DNA of 6,816 bases, taken from assembly GCA_021737525.1 (NCBI GenBank), contig JAIPDU010000084.1, forward strand, positions 1 to 6,816, in the 5' to 3' direction. The position numbers were made by a program, and so were the translations under genes. Each line of letters opens with the position of its first letter. The first letter of the stretch is position 1. The notes under the pieces are model-generated. The model was not told where the DNA came from and searched no databases. It was given only the letters and a program-made list of their open reading frames with translations. Below, piece after piece: positions 1-5,212 of the stretch. The stretch comes from Desulfohalobiaceae bacterium (GTDB taxonomy: Bacteria; Desulfobacterota; Desulfovibrionia; Desulfovibrionales; Desulfothermaceae).

Positions 1-279
1 TGCGCGTCTCATCCTCTTCCGACATGCGCGAGCTTTTACCCAGGTAGTCATGTTCTGTTTCCGTTCAGGGTAAGAGCTGTTCCTTTTGGCGATGCAGCCG
101 GGCAATGGGAAGACAGGCGGTACTCGATTTTTTTGCCAACTACTCATTTTTGTTGTTTTTCTCAATCGTCCCGAGTTATCCACGTCCTCTTTTGTCCAAG
201 GTAAGGAAAAGTTCAAAAGATGGCTCTGCTTGGAGAACTTTTTTGGGTTACCTGTATTGACTTATTCAGGATAAATGCT
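1..279. other. AT-rich region without a convincing gene
   Basis: I see no supportable gene here. A frame on the plus strand from about position 92 to 274 encodes a hydrophobic stretch (FFCQLLIFVVFLN), but it has no ribosome-binding site and no family resemblance. The stretch contains T-runs (128-134 and around 150-170) and a repeated TGCGCG at 1-6 and 25-30. It presumably carries the promoter of the DUF4412-like gene that follows, but I could not find a good -35/-10 pair. Confidence 0.4.
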
Positions 280-960
280 ATGAAGGATACAATTTCCATA
301 AATGGAACAAGAACCCTGGTATCCCAGGGAATACTCAAGAGTATCCCTGCAGATTTGGATGATAATCAAATGATACTCGATTTGAGAAAGGGAACTATCA
401 TAGTTCTTGATCAACAAAAAATGACCGCATCTCAAGGAACTGTTGATGAATACTGCACAGCTATGCAAAAAATAGCGGGAATGATGACCCAGAGAATGCA
501 GCAGATGAAAGGGAAGGCAATGTCCGATATGCCAGATTCACCTTATCCAGATCAATCCCTGGAGCAGCAAGTGAGAGTGGAGAAACTCGGACCCGGTGGA
601 GATATTGCCGGATATGCAACACAGAAGTATGAGGTCTATGTCAATGACGAGCTTATCGAGGAGGTGTGGTCCTCTAAGGATGAAGAGCTCCTCGGGGAGC
701 TCGGAGAAGTGGATGCCATGATCAGGTTTCAGGCCTGCGCATCACAAATGATGGGCGGAAACTCCGTGGAGTCGGATCCTAAGTACAAGAGGATGCTCCA
801 ATCCGGGTGGATGCTGAAATCCATCGAACATGAAGACGGATATGCGGAAGTGATTGTTGAGGTGCAACGCATTGAACAGAAAAGCATTCCAAGCAGCGAG
901 TTCGAGATCCCCGCGGGATACACAAGGATGTCCCTGGGCCAATTGTTCGGGATGGAGTAG
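280..960 (+). CDS. DUF4412-like protein, no clear signal peptide
   Basis: A 226-residue protein resembling the DUF4412 family, whose members are mostly exported proteins of unknown function in Desulfobacterota and relatives. Family-like features are the early beta-rich part (ISINGTRTLVSQGILKSIP, residues 5-23), a Leu/Ile strand pair near residues 31-44, a Met/Gln-rich helix (residues 62-84), the segment EKLGPGGDIAGYATQKYEVY (101-120), VWSSKDEEL (129-137) and the closing motif IPSSEFEIPAGYTRMSL (203-219). The start at 280 has AGGA eight bases upstream. An in-frame ATG at 220 would add 20 residues (a partly hydrophobic stretch with no basic N-region), with TAAGGA about 12 bases upstream. Neither start gives a classical signal peptide, which is odd for this family, so the exported N-terminus may be lost or lie in another frame. 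The gene is visibly more AT-rich than its neighbours. Family call is moderately sure; function unknown. Confidence 0.75.
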   Translation: MKDTISINGTRTLVSQGILKSIPADLDDNQMILDLRKGTIIVLDQQKMTASQGTVDEYCTAMQKIAGMMTQRMQQMKGKAMSDMPDSPYPDQSLEQQVRVEKLGPGGDIAGYATQKYEVYVNDELIEEVWSSKDEELLGELGEVDAMIRFQACASQMMGGNSVESDPKYKRMLQSGWMLKSIEHEDGYAEVIVEVQRIEQKSIPSSEFEIPAGYTRMSLGQLFGME

Positions 961-1190
961 GGCTTGGGGCAATCCTCACCCAGGGCGCATAAGACCCTTC
1001 TATTGCTGCCTTGCTTCCCAAAGTTCGAACCTATATCCGGGCCTGCTGCGCCCGGGTGAGACACAAGGAGGTTTCACCGGGGCAAGCTTCAAGCCTGCGC
1101 TGTTTCGCCCCGTGGCTTGAAGCTTTTGCACGTCCAGCCTGATAAGGACTTTGGCAACAGACTGTTCATGCAGGGACCCGGGCGATCTGA
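961..1190. other. Convergent intergenic spacer with hairpins
   Basis: Spacer between two genes that end towards each other. It holds a perfect dyad CCGGGC (1037-1042) and GCCCGG (1050-1055) around a 7-base loop, and the larger terminator-like hairpin listed separately. I see no gene in it. Confidence 0.5.
1084..1127 (+). terminator. Probable intrinsic terminator after the DUF4412-like gene
   Basis: A perfect 12-bp inverted repeat, AAGCTTCAAGCC (1084-1095) and GGCTTGAAGCTT (1114-1125), with an 18-base loop; the right arm runs into TTTT (1124-1127) on the plus strand. It lies 124 bases after the stop codon at 960. On the minus strand the stem is followed by GCCCC, not a T-run, so it should work mainly for plus-strand transcripts. 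The long loop and short T-run lower confidence. Confidence 0.5.
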
Positions 1191-1646
1191 TCAACAGTGC
1201 CCCTCCAGTCCGGAATAGTAGTCTTGCATGGCCTTGTGACTGATGGTTTTTCCCGACCGCTTGCTGTTCGGCGGTTTGTTGCTCGAAGGCTGTTCCCTCG
1301 CCATCCGCCAGGGATCCTCGGCATTGGTCATTTCCTCGAGCCACTGTGTCGACTTTTGGCCATAATATACTATAACCGCATCAATGGTTCCCTTCTGGTC
1401 AGCGGTCAATCGCCCCGGATCCCCCTGAGGAATGGAGGACACATGGGACTGCTCCCTCTGGCTTTGCATGAGATTCCTCACGATGGGGCCGTCAGCCCAG
1501 GCCTCGATGGGTTCCTCGAACAGGGGCTCCTGCTCCAGGGCCAGGGACCAGGCCTGGGAGTAGTAGACGAGCTTTTGGAGTTTTATCGAGGTGACCGGTC
1601 CTTTTTGCTGGAGAATGTATTCGGCGACGTCGAGGCTTGATGTCAT
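1191..1646 (-). CDS. Panacea-domain (DUF4065) antitoxin-like protein, copy 1
   Basis: A 151-residue Panacea/SocA-type protein. Characterised family members include SocA, the Caulobacter antitoxin that delivers the toxin SocB to ClpXP, and PanA antitoxins that neutralise unrelated toxins. Family hallmarks seen are LDVAEYIL near the N-terminus, KLQKLVYYSQAWSLAL (22-37), EEPIEAWADGPIVRNL (44-59), the Gln-Lys-containing helix IDAVIVYYGQ (88-97), AEDPWRMAR (109-117) and the terminal ISHKAMQDYY helix. The start at 1646 is chosen because GGGGGA lies just upstream and it aligns with the start of the second copy; an ATG 14 codons further up has no ribosome-binding site. The position that is His in copy 2 (THAEDPW) is Asn108 here. 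No toxin gene is recognisable beside it. It is divergent from copy 2, with its own strong promoter. Confidence 0.9.
   Translation of the reverse strand: MTSSLDVAEYILQQKGPVTSIKLQKLVYYSQAWSLALEQEPLFEEPIEAWADGPIVRNLMQSQREQSHVSSIPQGDPGRLTADQKGTIDAVIVYYGQKSTQWLEEMTNAEDPWRMAREQPSSNKPPNSKRSGKTISHKAMQDYYSGLEGHC
1495..1565. repeat. Inverted near-identical 71-bp block, left arm
   Basis: Within Panacea copy 1. Its reverse complement matches 2131-2201 in copy 2 at 69 of 71 positions by eye, beginning with a 39-base perfect run. The two differences are at the first base of codon 41 (Pro here, Ser in copy 2) and a silent change in codon 42. The rest of the two genes is much less alike. Confidence 0.85.
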
Positions 1647-1660
1647 GGTGTTATCCCCCT

Positions 1661-1677
1661 TGTTTCGTAATGAAACA
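1661..1677. promoter_or_regulatory. Palindromic candidate operator in the copy-1 leader
   Basis: A perfect dyad TGTTTC-GTAAT-GAAACA (6-bp arms, 5-base centre) between the predicted transcription start (about 1712) and the copy-1 start codon at 1646. Its size and symmetry suit a dimeric repressor, or a short RNA hairpin about 15 bases upstream of the start codon. No equivalent dyad is seen in front of copy 2. The role as an operator is inference. Confidence 0.35.
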
Positions 1678-1718
1678 GTGATGCCCAATAGGACAAGGGT
1701 ATTTCGACTCTTACTTTA

Positions 1719-1747
1719 ATTATATTTTGAAAATGTGCTTTTAGCAA
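1719..1747 (-). promoter_or_regulatory. Sigma70-type promoter of Panacea copy 1
   Basis: On the minus strand, TTGCTA (1747-1742) is followed after exactly 17 bases by a perfect TATAAT (1724-1719). Transcription should start near 1712, leaving a leader of about 66 bases before the start codon at 1646, with the dyad at 1661-1677 inside it. Confidence 0.6.
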
Positions 1748-1882
1748 GGAGGGGTGAAAAAATGGTGCAGGAATTTTATGAAATTGTGGAAGCTTGCTGA
1801 TTTGTAATCCAAAAACCGGTCCCGCGAGGCTCATCGAGCCTGTTCCATTGAGGTCTCGACAAGCGGTCAGTCAACGTGGGGG

Positions 1883-2038
1883 ATGAGCATCCTATTGGAC
1901 ACGATCCGGGACTGTGGGGTCGAGAATTCCCGAGACTACAGGAAAGGAGCCGGGATTCCGGAGATTTTGGAATACCCCTTGATCATAATGGATTTGTTTA
2001 TTACGATAATTGCTAATGATAATCATAGCTATTCATAA
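1883..2038 (+). CDS. Candidate 51-residue hydrophobic reading frame before Panacea copy 2
   Basis: An open frame of 51 codons starting MSILLDTIRDCGVENS and containing a hydrophobic stretch (YPLIIMDLFITIIA, residues 31-44) that could span a membrane. It ends 11 bases before the start of Panacea copy 2 on the same strand. Two readings are possible. It could be a small membrane-active toxin, since some PanA antitoxins are paired with small membrane-active toxins. Or it could be the decayed N-terminus of a DDE transposase, because LLD...RDYRKG...IPEIL loosely recalls the start of the ISAs1/DDE_Tnp_1-associated region. Against either: its start has only a G-run directly abutting it, and the predicted promoter of copy 2 lies inside it. 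It may be chance; low confidence. Confidence 0.25.
   Translation: MSILLDTIRDCGVENSRDYRKGAGIPEILEYPLIIMDLFITIIANDNHSYS
1994..2023 (+). promoter_or_regulatory. Candidate promoter of Panacea copy 2
   Basis: TTGTTT (1994-1999) and GATAAT (2018-2023) with an 18-base spacer on the plus strand, giving a start near 2030 and a leader of about 20 bases that contains AAAGGAGG (2037-2044) five bases before the ATG at 2050. The -35 is weak (3 of 6) but the -10 matches 5 of 6. Confidence 0.4.
2012..2030. promoter_or_regulatory. Fur-box-like dyad over the copy-2 promoter
   Basis: GCTAATGATAATCATAGCT matches the classical 19-bp enterobacterial Fur consensus (GATAATGATAATCATTATC) at 14 of 19 positions, with the inner ATGAT-A-ATCAT dyad intact. 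It covers the predicted -10 of Panacea copy 2, where a bound repressor would block transcription. It could equally be an autoregulatory operator, or chance in AT-rich DNA. Confidence 0.3.
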
Positions 2039-2049
2039 AGGAGGCCAGT

Positions 2050-2490
2050 ATGGTTACCAGCCTTGATGTCGCCGAATACATCCTGCAGCAGAAGGGTCCG
2101 ATAACCGCAATGAAGCTCCAGAAGCTCGTGTACTACTCCCAGGCCTGGTCCCTGGCCCTGGAGCAGGAGTCCCTCTTCGAGGAACCCATCGAGGCCTGGG
2201 CCAACGGGCCGGTGATCCGGGAGCTGTTTGACACGCATCGGGGGCAGTATCACGTGTCCAGCATTCCCCAGGGCGACCCGGAGCAATTGGCCGAAGAGCA
2301 AAAAATCACCATCGATGCGGTTGTGATTTACTACGGTCAGAAGTCGGCGCAGTGGCTGAGGGACCGGACCCACGCGGAAGATCCCTGGCGTTGTGCGCGA
2401 GGGCTCTGCTCGGATGGAGAGAGGTCCAGGAACAGGATAAGCTTCCAGTCCATGGAGGAGTATTATGCCGAGCTGGAGGAGGATTTTTAG
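2050..2490 (+). CDS. Panacea-domain (DUF4065) antitoxin-like protein, copy 2
   Basis: A 146-residue Panacea/SocA-type protein, paralogue of the divergent gene at 1191-1646. By eye 87 of the first 117 residues are identical without gaps; the C-termini (from about residue 118) are unrelated except for a shared ISxxxMxxYYxxLE helix. It keeps LDVAEYIL, KLQKLVYYSQAWSLAL (22-37), EEPIEAWANGP (44-54) and THAEDPW (107-113). The start has AAAGGAGG five bases upstream. By analogy with SocA and PanA it should bind and neutralise or deliver a partner protein, but no recognisable toxin is adjacent; the only same-strand candidate is the doubtful 51-codon frame just upstream. Residues 28-51 are encoded by DNA almost identical to copy 1, including silent positions. 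Family call is firm; partner and function are unknown. Confidence 0.9.
   Translation: MVTSLDVAEYILQQKGPITAMKLQKLVYYSQAWSLALEQESLFEEPIEAWANGPVIRELFDTHRGQYHVSSIPQGDPEQLAEEQKITIDAVVIYYGQKSAQWLRDRTHAEDPWRCARGLCSDGERSRNRISFQSMEEYYAELEEDF
2131..2201. repeat. Inverted near-identical 71-bp block, right arm
   Basis: Counterpart, in Panacea copy 2, of the block at 1495-1565 in opposite orientation. The arms are 565 bases apart and enclose the first 27 codons of both genes plus the whole divergent promoter region, so recombination between them would invert that segment. Confidence 0.85.
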
Positions 2491-2596
2491 TCGGCAGGAA
2501 AGAGCGGGAAAGGCAGTTTCTTGTCCGGATTCTTACGGGGGAAACCCTGGATCAGTCAGGCTCCCTTCAGGCCGATAGTGAGTTTTCCGCAAAAGC

Positions 2597-2633
2597 AAGG
2601 CGCCCCTGCGCATCAGCGCGGGGGCGCCTTTCT
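2597..2633. terminator. Strong bidirectional intrinsic terminator
   Basis: A 15-bp stem (AAGGCGCCCCTGCGC at 2597-2611 with GCGCGGGGGCGCCTT at 2616-2630, one T-G wobble) closed by the tetraloop ATCA. On the plus strand it is followed by TCT after the stem's own TT; on the minus strand by GCTTTTGC. It sits between two convergent genes (stop codons at 2490 and 2696) and should end transcripts from both sides. Confidence 0.85.
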
Positions 2634-2695
2634 CATTGCAGCCCGGGTGATGGAGACGGCTTGTAAGGCCTGTTTCCGTACATGTGCCGAGAGGG

Positions 2696-3406
2696 TCAGG
2701 AATCGGAAGGCTCCCCCTCCTCTTCCGGAGTCAGCCTGTAGTTCTTGGTGCGCCCGTCCGCCGTGAGGCTGATCTCCATCCGCCACCCCTGCCGGTCGGG
2801 GTTGTCCAGCCCCTGGATGATCTGCGCGCTCAGGGTCTCGGCCAGGGCAGAAGGGCTGCTGGGCCTGCCCAAAAGGAGCCAGCCGATCACCGCGTGCTCC
2901 ACTGCGCCGAGGACCATGGTCCGGGTGACGTAGGCATCCGCCTGGGAACGGAACTCGCCAGAGGCCTTGCCCTCCTCCACCACACGGAGAATGGTCCGGG
3001 ACCATTCCCGGATGATCCGGTAGGCCTCCGTCTCCAGGAAGCGGGGATTCTGCTTCAGGATGAGCAGGGCCACTGCGGCGTAGTCCGGGTGCTTCTCGTA
3101 GAAGTCGAGGTAGTTGTGGATGATGGCCCGGAGCCTGTCCGAAGCGGAGCGGATATAGGTCAGGTATTCCTCGAGCTTTTCCTTGCCCCGTCGCGTCGTC
3201 TCCAGGGGGATGGTGAACAGGATCTCCTCCTTGGAGCCGAAGTAGTCGTAGATCGTGGCCTCGGAGACCCCGCTTCTCCTGGCCACCTCGGAGATGGTCG
3301 CCTCCAGGAAACCCTTTTCCGCGAAGACCCGCTCCGCCCCGCGCAGGATGTCCTCCTTGCGCCGCTCGGACTTGGCGGATCTGGCGCTTCCGGTCTGCCG
3401 GGCCAT
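2696..3406 (-). CDS. TetR-family transcriptional regulator
   Basis: A 236-residue TetR/AcrR-type repressor. The N-terminal DNA-binding domain is clear: RRKEDILRGAERVFAEKGF (15-33), then the helix-turn-helix ISEVARRSGVSEATIYDYFGSKEEIL (38-63). The remaining part is an all-helical ligand-binding and dimerisation domain (about 75-200) with a roughly 30-residue charged tail ending EEEGEPSDS. Its start codon lies one base after the stop of the dehydratase homologue, and its ribosome-binding site (GAGGAGGG) is formed by the last codons of that gene, so translation is probably coupled. Proteins with this domain layout often control fatty-acid or acyl-CoA genes, so an acyl-CoA ligand and autoregulation of the operon are reasonable inferences; a dyad in the operon promoter (4916-4936) is a candidate operator. 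Confidence 0.93.
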   Translation of the reverse strand: MARQTGSARSAKSERRKEDILRGAERVFAEKGFLEATISEVARRSGVSEATIYDYFGSKEEILFTIPLETTRRGKEKLEEYLTYIRSASDRLRAIIHNYLDFYEKHPDYAAVALLILKQNPRFLETEAYRIIREWSRTILRVVEEGKASGEFRSQADAYVTRTMVLGAVEHAVIGWLLLGRPSSPSALAETLSAQIIQGLDNPDRQGWRMEISLTADGRTKNYRLTPEEEGEPSDS

Positions 3407-3407
3407 T

Positions 3408-4880
3408 TTATCCCTCCTCGTTCAGGATTCCGGCCAGGGCCTTGACCAGGTTCTTGCGCTCGGCGATGTCGTACTGGGAGGTGATGGCGATCTGCTCCAT
3501 GACCGGGGAGCCGCCGCCGTGGTAGTTGCCGTAGTTGAACACGCTCGCCGCTCCGGTGCAGGTCATGTCGATGAAGTAGAGCCAGAACTTGATCTGTTCT
3601 TCCACGGGCACGTCCGGGTTCCGCTGCAAATACTTCTCCAGGTGGGCCTTGATCCGCGGATTGGCCAGGTCCGCCTCGAAGGGGAATGTGGCTGGGAATC
3701 CGCCGGCGATGTCGCAGAGCATCTCCTGCTCGTGGAAGACCGCCTCCCCGGTGAGGCAGCGGCCCACATTGGAGTAGATGGAATCCGGGATATAGGCACC
3801 GGGGCCGAAGGGCACCTGGCCCATGCCCGGGATCTGGAGCCTGGGCCCGGAGAGGTCGGAAGCGGTGTATCCCGCGGCGTACCCCAGCTCGGTGACCTTG
3901 ATGATCTCCGCGAGCACCTGGCGCACGTGTGAGGTCTTTTCTATGCCGTTGTAATCCGCGGCCAGGGCGGCCAGACCGGTGTACACGTCTCCCAGGGCCG
4001 GCTTGCACCCGGAGTAGCTGTGCCTGTGGAACAGGGCGAAGAGCAGGGCCAGGAGGCTGCCGTGATCGTTCTCCCCGCAGAGGAAGACCCGTTCCCAGGG
4101 GACGAAGACGTTGTCGAAGATGAGGTAGGAGTCGGTGTACCCGCCCTGCATTCCGCGGGAGTAGTGCTCGCGCTGCCGGGCGTTGTGCGGGGTCATGACC
4201 TGGATCAGGCCCTCCTGGTCCGCGGGCACGGCGAAGGACACGGCGTACTCCCCTTCGTCCTTGCCCAGGGCCCGGGTGGGCACAACCAGGACCTCGTCCG
4301 CGATTGAGGCCTCGGAGATGTGCACCTTGCATCCATTGACCACGATCCCGTCCGAGCGGTTCTCCACCACCCGGAGGTACATGTCCGGGTCGCTCTGCTG
4401 GGCCGGGCGCTTGAGCCGCTCCCCCTTCATGTCCGTCTGGGCGCAACAGCCCACCAGATCGTTTTTCTGGAAATAGTCCAGCCAGTTGCGGAAGTTGGCG
4501 TGATACTCCGTGTTCCCCTGGTTGGCCTTGTCCGCCTCGTAGGAGATGGCGTTGACGGCATTTACCGCGTCCGCTCCCATGCAGCGCTGAATGCATCCGC
4601 CCACCCTGCGGCAGAGGGCGCGGGTCATGTCCTGCTTGCGGTGCAGATCCTCCGCGCTTTGATGAACATGGCAGAAGCGGTTGATGGTCTCTCCGCTCAA
4701 GTGGGAGGTGGCAGTGGCCAAATGAGAGATTTCCGGGTCCGAGACGGCGTCGAAGGTGACCCCCATGACCCGGATGGCCGGCTCCTGGACCTCGTCCAGG
4801 CGGTCGATCAGATTTCCGTTGAAGTAGATGTTGGACCGCATGGTGCGGAGCCCTTCCTTGTATTCCTCCACGCTGCGCAT
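3408..4880 (-). CDS. 4-hydroxybutyryl-CoA dehydratase-family flavoprotein
   Basis: A 490-residue member of the 4-hydroxybutyryl-CoA dehydratase / vinylacetyl-CoA isomerase family (HpaB-like acyl-CoA dehydrogenase fold, FAD plus a [4Fe-4S] cluster, cytoplasmic homotetramer). Compared with Clostridium aminobutyricum AbfD as I remember it, the cluster ligands are present: Cys96 and Cys100 in CIQRC (with Gln98), and His285 and Cys292 in HRHSYSGCK, with Tyr289 and Lys293. Length equals the family norm. However, the AbfD residues Thr190, Glu257 and Glu455 appear as Ser189, Asp250 and Gly451, so it may act on another acyl-CoA or only isomerise; automatic annotation might call it 4-hydroxyphenylacetate 3-hydroxylase. 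AAGGAGA lies seven bases before the start at 4880. It is first in an operon with the TetR gene. Family is firm; the exact substrate is not. Confidence 0.92.
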   Translation of the reverse strand: MRSVEEYKEGLRTMRSNIYFNGNLIDRLDEVQEPAIRVMGVTFDAVSDPEISHLATATSHLSGETINRFCHVHQSAEDLHRKQDMTRALCRRVGGCIQRCMGADAVNAVNAISYEADKANQGNTEYHANFRNWLDYFQKNDLVGCCAQTDMKGERLKRPAQQSDPDMYLRVVENRSDGIVVNGCKVHISEASIADEVLVVPTRALGKDEGEYAVSFAVPADQEGLIQVMTPHNARQREHYSRGMQGGYTDSYLIFDNVFVPWERVFLCGENDHGSLLALLFALFHRHSYSGCKPALGDVYTGLAALAADYNGIEKTSHVRQVLAEIIKVTELGYAAGYTASDLSGPRLQIPGMGQVPFGPGAYIPDSIYSNVGRCLTGEAVFHEQEMLCDIAGGFPATFPFEADLANPRIKAHLEKYLQRNPDVPVEEQIKFWLYFIDMTCTGAASVFNYGNYHGGGSPVMEQIAITSQYDIAERKNLVKALAGILNEEG

Positions 4881-4915
4881 TGGCTTTCTCCTTGAGCTTG
4901 TCTGTTTTCTTTGAG

Positions 4916-4936
4916 GAACAATATAAAGGGCTGTTC
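4916..4936. promoter_or_regulatory. Candidate operator within the dehydratase-TetR promoter
   Basis: Inverted repeat GAACA (4916-4920) and TGTTC (4932-4936) with an 11-base centre, lying across the spacer and -10 of the operon promoter. A second symmetric element, TTTTTG-T-CAAAAA (4939-4951), covers the -35. Either could be the site of the TetR protein encoded in the same operon. Inference from position and symmetry only. Confidence 0.35.
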
Positions 4937-4948
4937 TCTTTTTGTCAA
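4920..4948 (-). promoter_or_regulatory. Near-consensus promoter of the dehydratase-TetR operon
   Basis: On the minus strand a perfect TTGACA (4948-4943) is followed by a 17-base spacer and TATATT (4925-4920, 5 of 6). Predicted start is near 4913, giving a short leader with AAGGAGA (4893-4887) before the ATG at 4880. Such a strong core promoter fits a gene held off by a repressor. Confidence 0.7.
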
Positions 4949-5015
4949 AAAAATGAAAGCAAAGCTCTGATTATATGGCTTGTGGGCAAGTGGCATTCAG
5001 GAAAGGAGGAGGGGT

Positions 5016-5105
5016 ATGCACGGACAGGATTCAGGCGAGACGGGCTCGAGCAGAGATTCCCTTTTGAACGGGATCCCGCTCGAGACCGAAGACCTGGTTG
5101 GTTGA
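5016..5105 (+). CDS. Possible 29-residue small protein
   Basis: An ATG five bases or fewer after a very strong ribosome-binding site (AAAGGAGGAGGGG, 5002-5014) opens a 29-codon frame (MHGQDSGETGSSRDSLLNGI and nine more residues, ending TGA at 5103-5105). The peptide is acidic and resembles nothing I recognise. The frame contains an inverted repeat CTCGAGC (5045-5051) and GCTCGAG (5078-5084) and a perfect palindrome CGGGATCCCG (5069-5078), so the transcript would fold. No good plus-strand promoter was found upstream and no plus-strand gene follows for 1.2 kb. It could be a small protein, the remnant of a longer gene, or chance. Confidence 0.25.
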   Translation: MHGQDSGETGSSRDSLLNGIPLETEDLVG

Positions 5106-5137
5106 CTCGCAGGATAAAGGCGCAAAAAGGAGGGAGT

Positions 5138-5164
5138 GCGGGCCATTTTAACCTGCTGGCCCGC
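5138..5164 (-). terminator. Possible terminator after the 89-residue gene
   Basis: An 8-bp GC-rich dyad, GCGGGCCA (5138-5145) and TGGCCCGC (5157-5164), with an 11-base loop. Read on the minus strand it begins about 49 bases after the stop at 5213, and the sequence after the stem reaches a TTTTT run after about ten bases. The displaced T-run makes it a weak or imperfect terminator. Confidence 0.35.
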
Positions 5165-5212
5165 TGCGGCTTCTCCGAAAACAGGATAGAAGGACGGGGA
5201 GCAGTGCCGGGG

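Larger units (their letters stand above)
4881..5212. other. Intergenic region with promoter, small frame and hairpins
   Basis: Contains the minus-strand promoter and candidate operator of the dehydratase operon at its left end, a possible 29-codon frame with a strong ribosome-binding site in the middle, and an 8-bp stem-loop near its right end. No conventional gene is visible. Confidence 0.5.

Noticed and set aside
1746..1800. AAGGAGGGG followed by an ATG opening a 12-codon plus-strand frame
   Set aside because: Only 12 codons long, overlaps the -35 region of the opposite promoter, and further codons in the same frame meet several stops; more likely chance.
1643..1834. A 63-codon minus-strand frame overlapping the start of Panacea copy 1 by ATGA, as in a toxin-antitoxin operon
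   Set aside because: The perfect TATAAT promoter of copy 1 lies inside it, its start has only a weak GGAACAGG upstream, the peptide has no recognisable feature, and the region is AT-rich where chance frames of this size occur.
1261..2490. The Panacea pair as the two ends of an insertion sequence or composite transposon
   Set aside because: No transposase, terminal repeats or target-site duplication are visible outside the genes; the inverted similarity follows the coding sequences only.
3160..4596. A 478-codon minus-strand frame overlapping the dehydratase and TetR genes
   Set aside because: It is the out-of-frame shadow of high-GC coding sequence: rich in Arg, Gly, Pro and Ala with no family resemblance, while the other frame gives two complete recognisable proteins.
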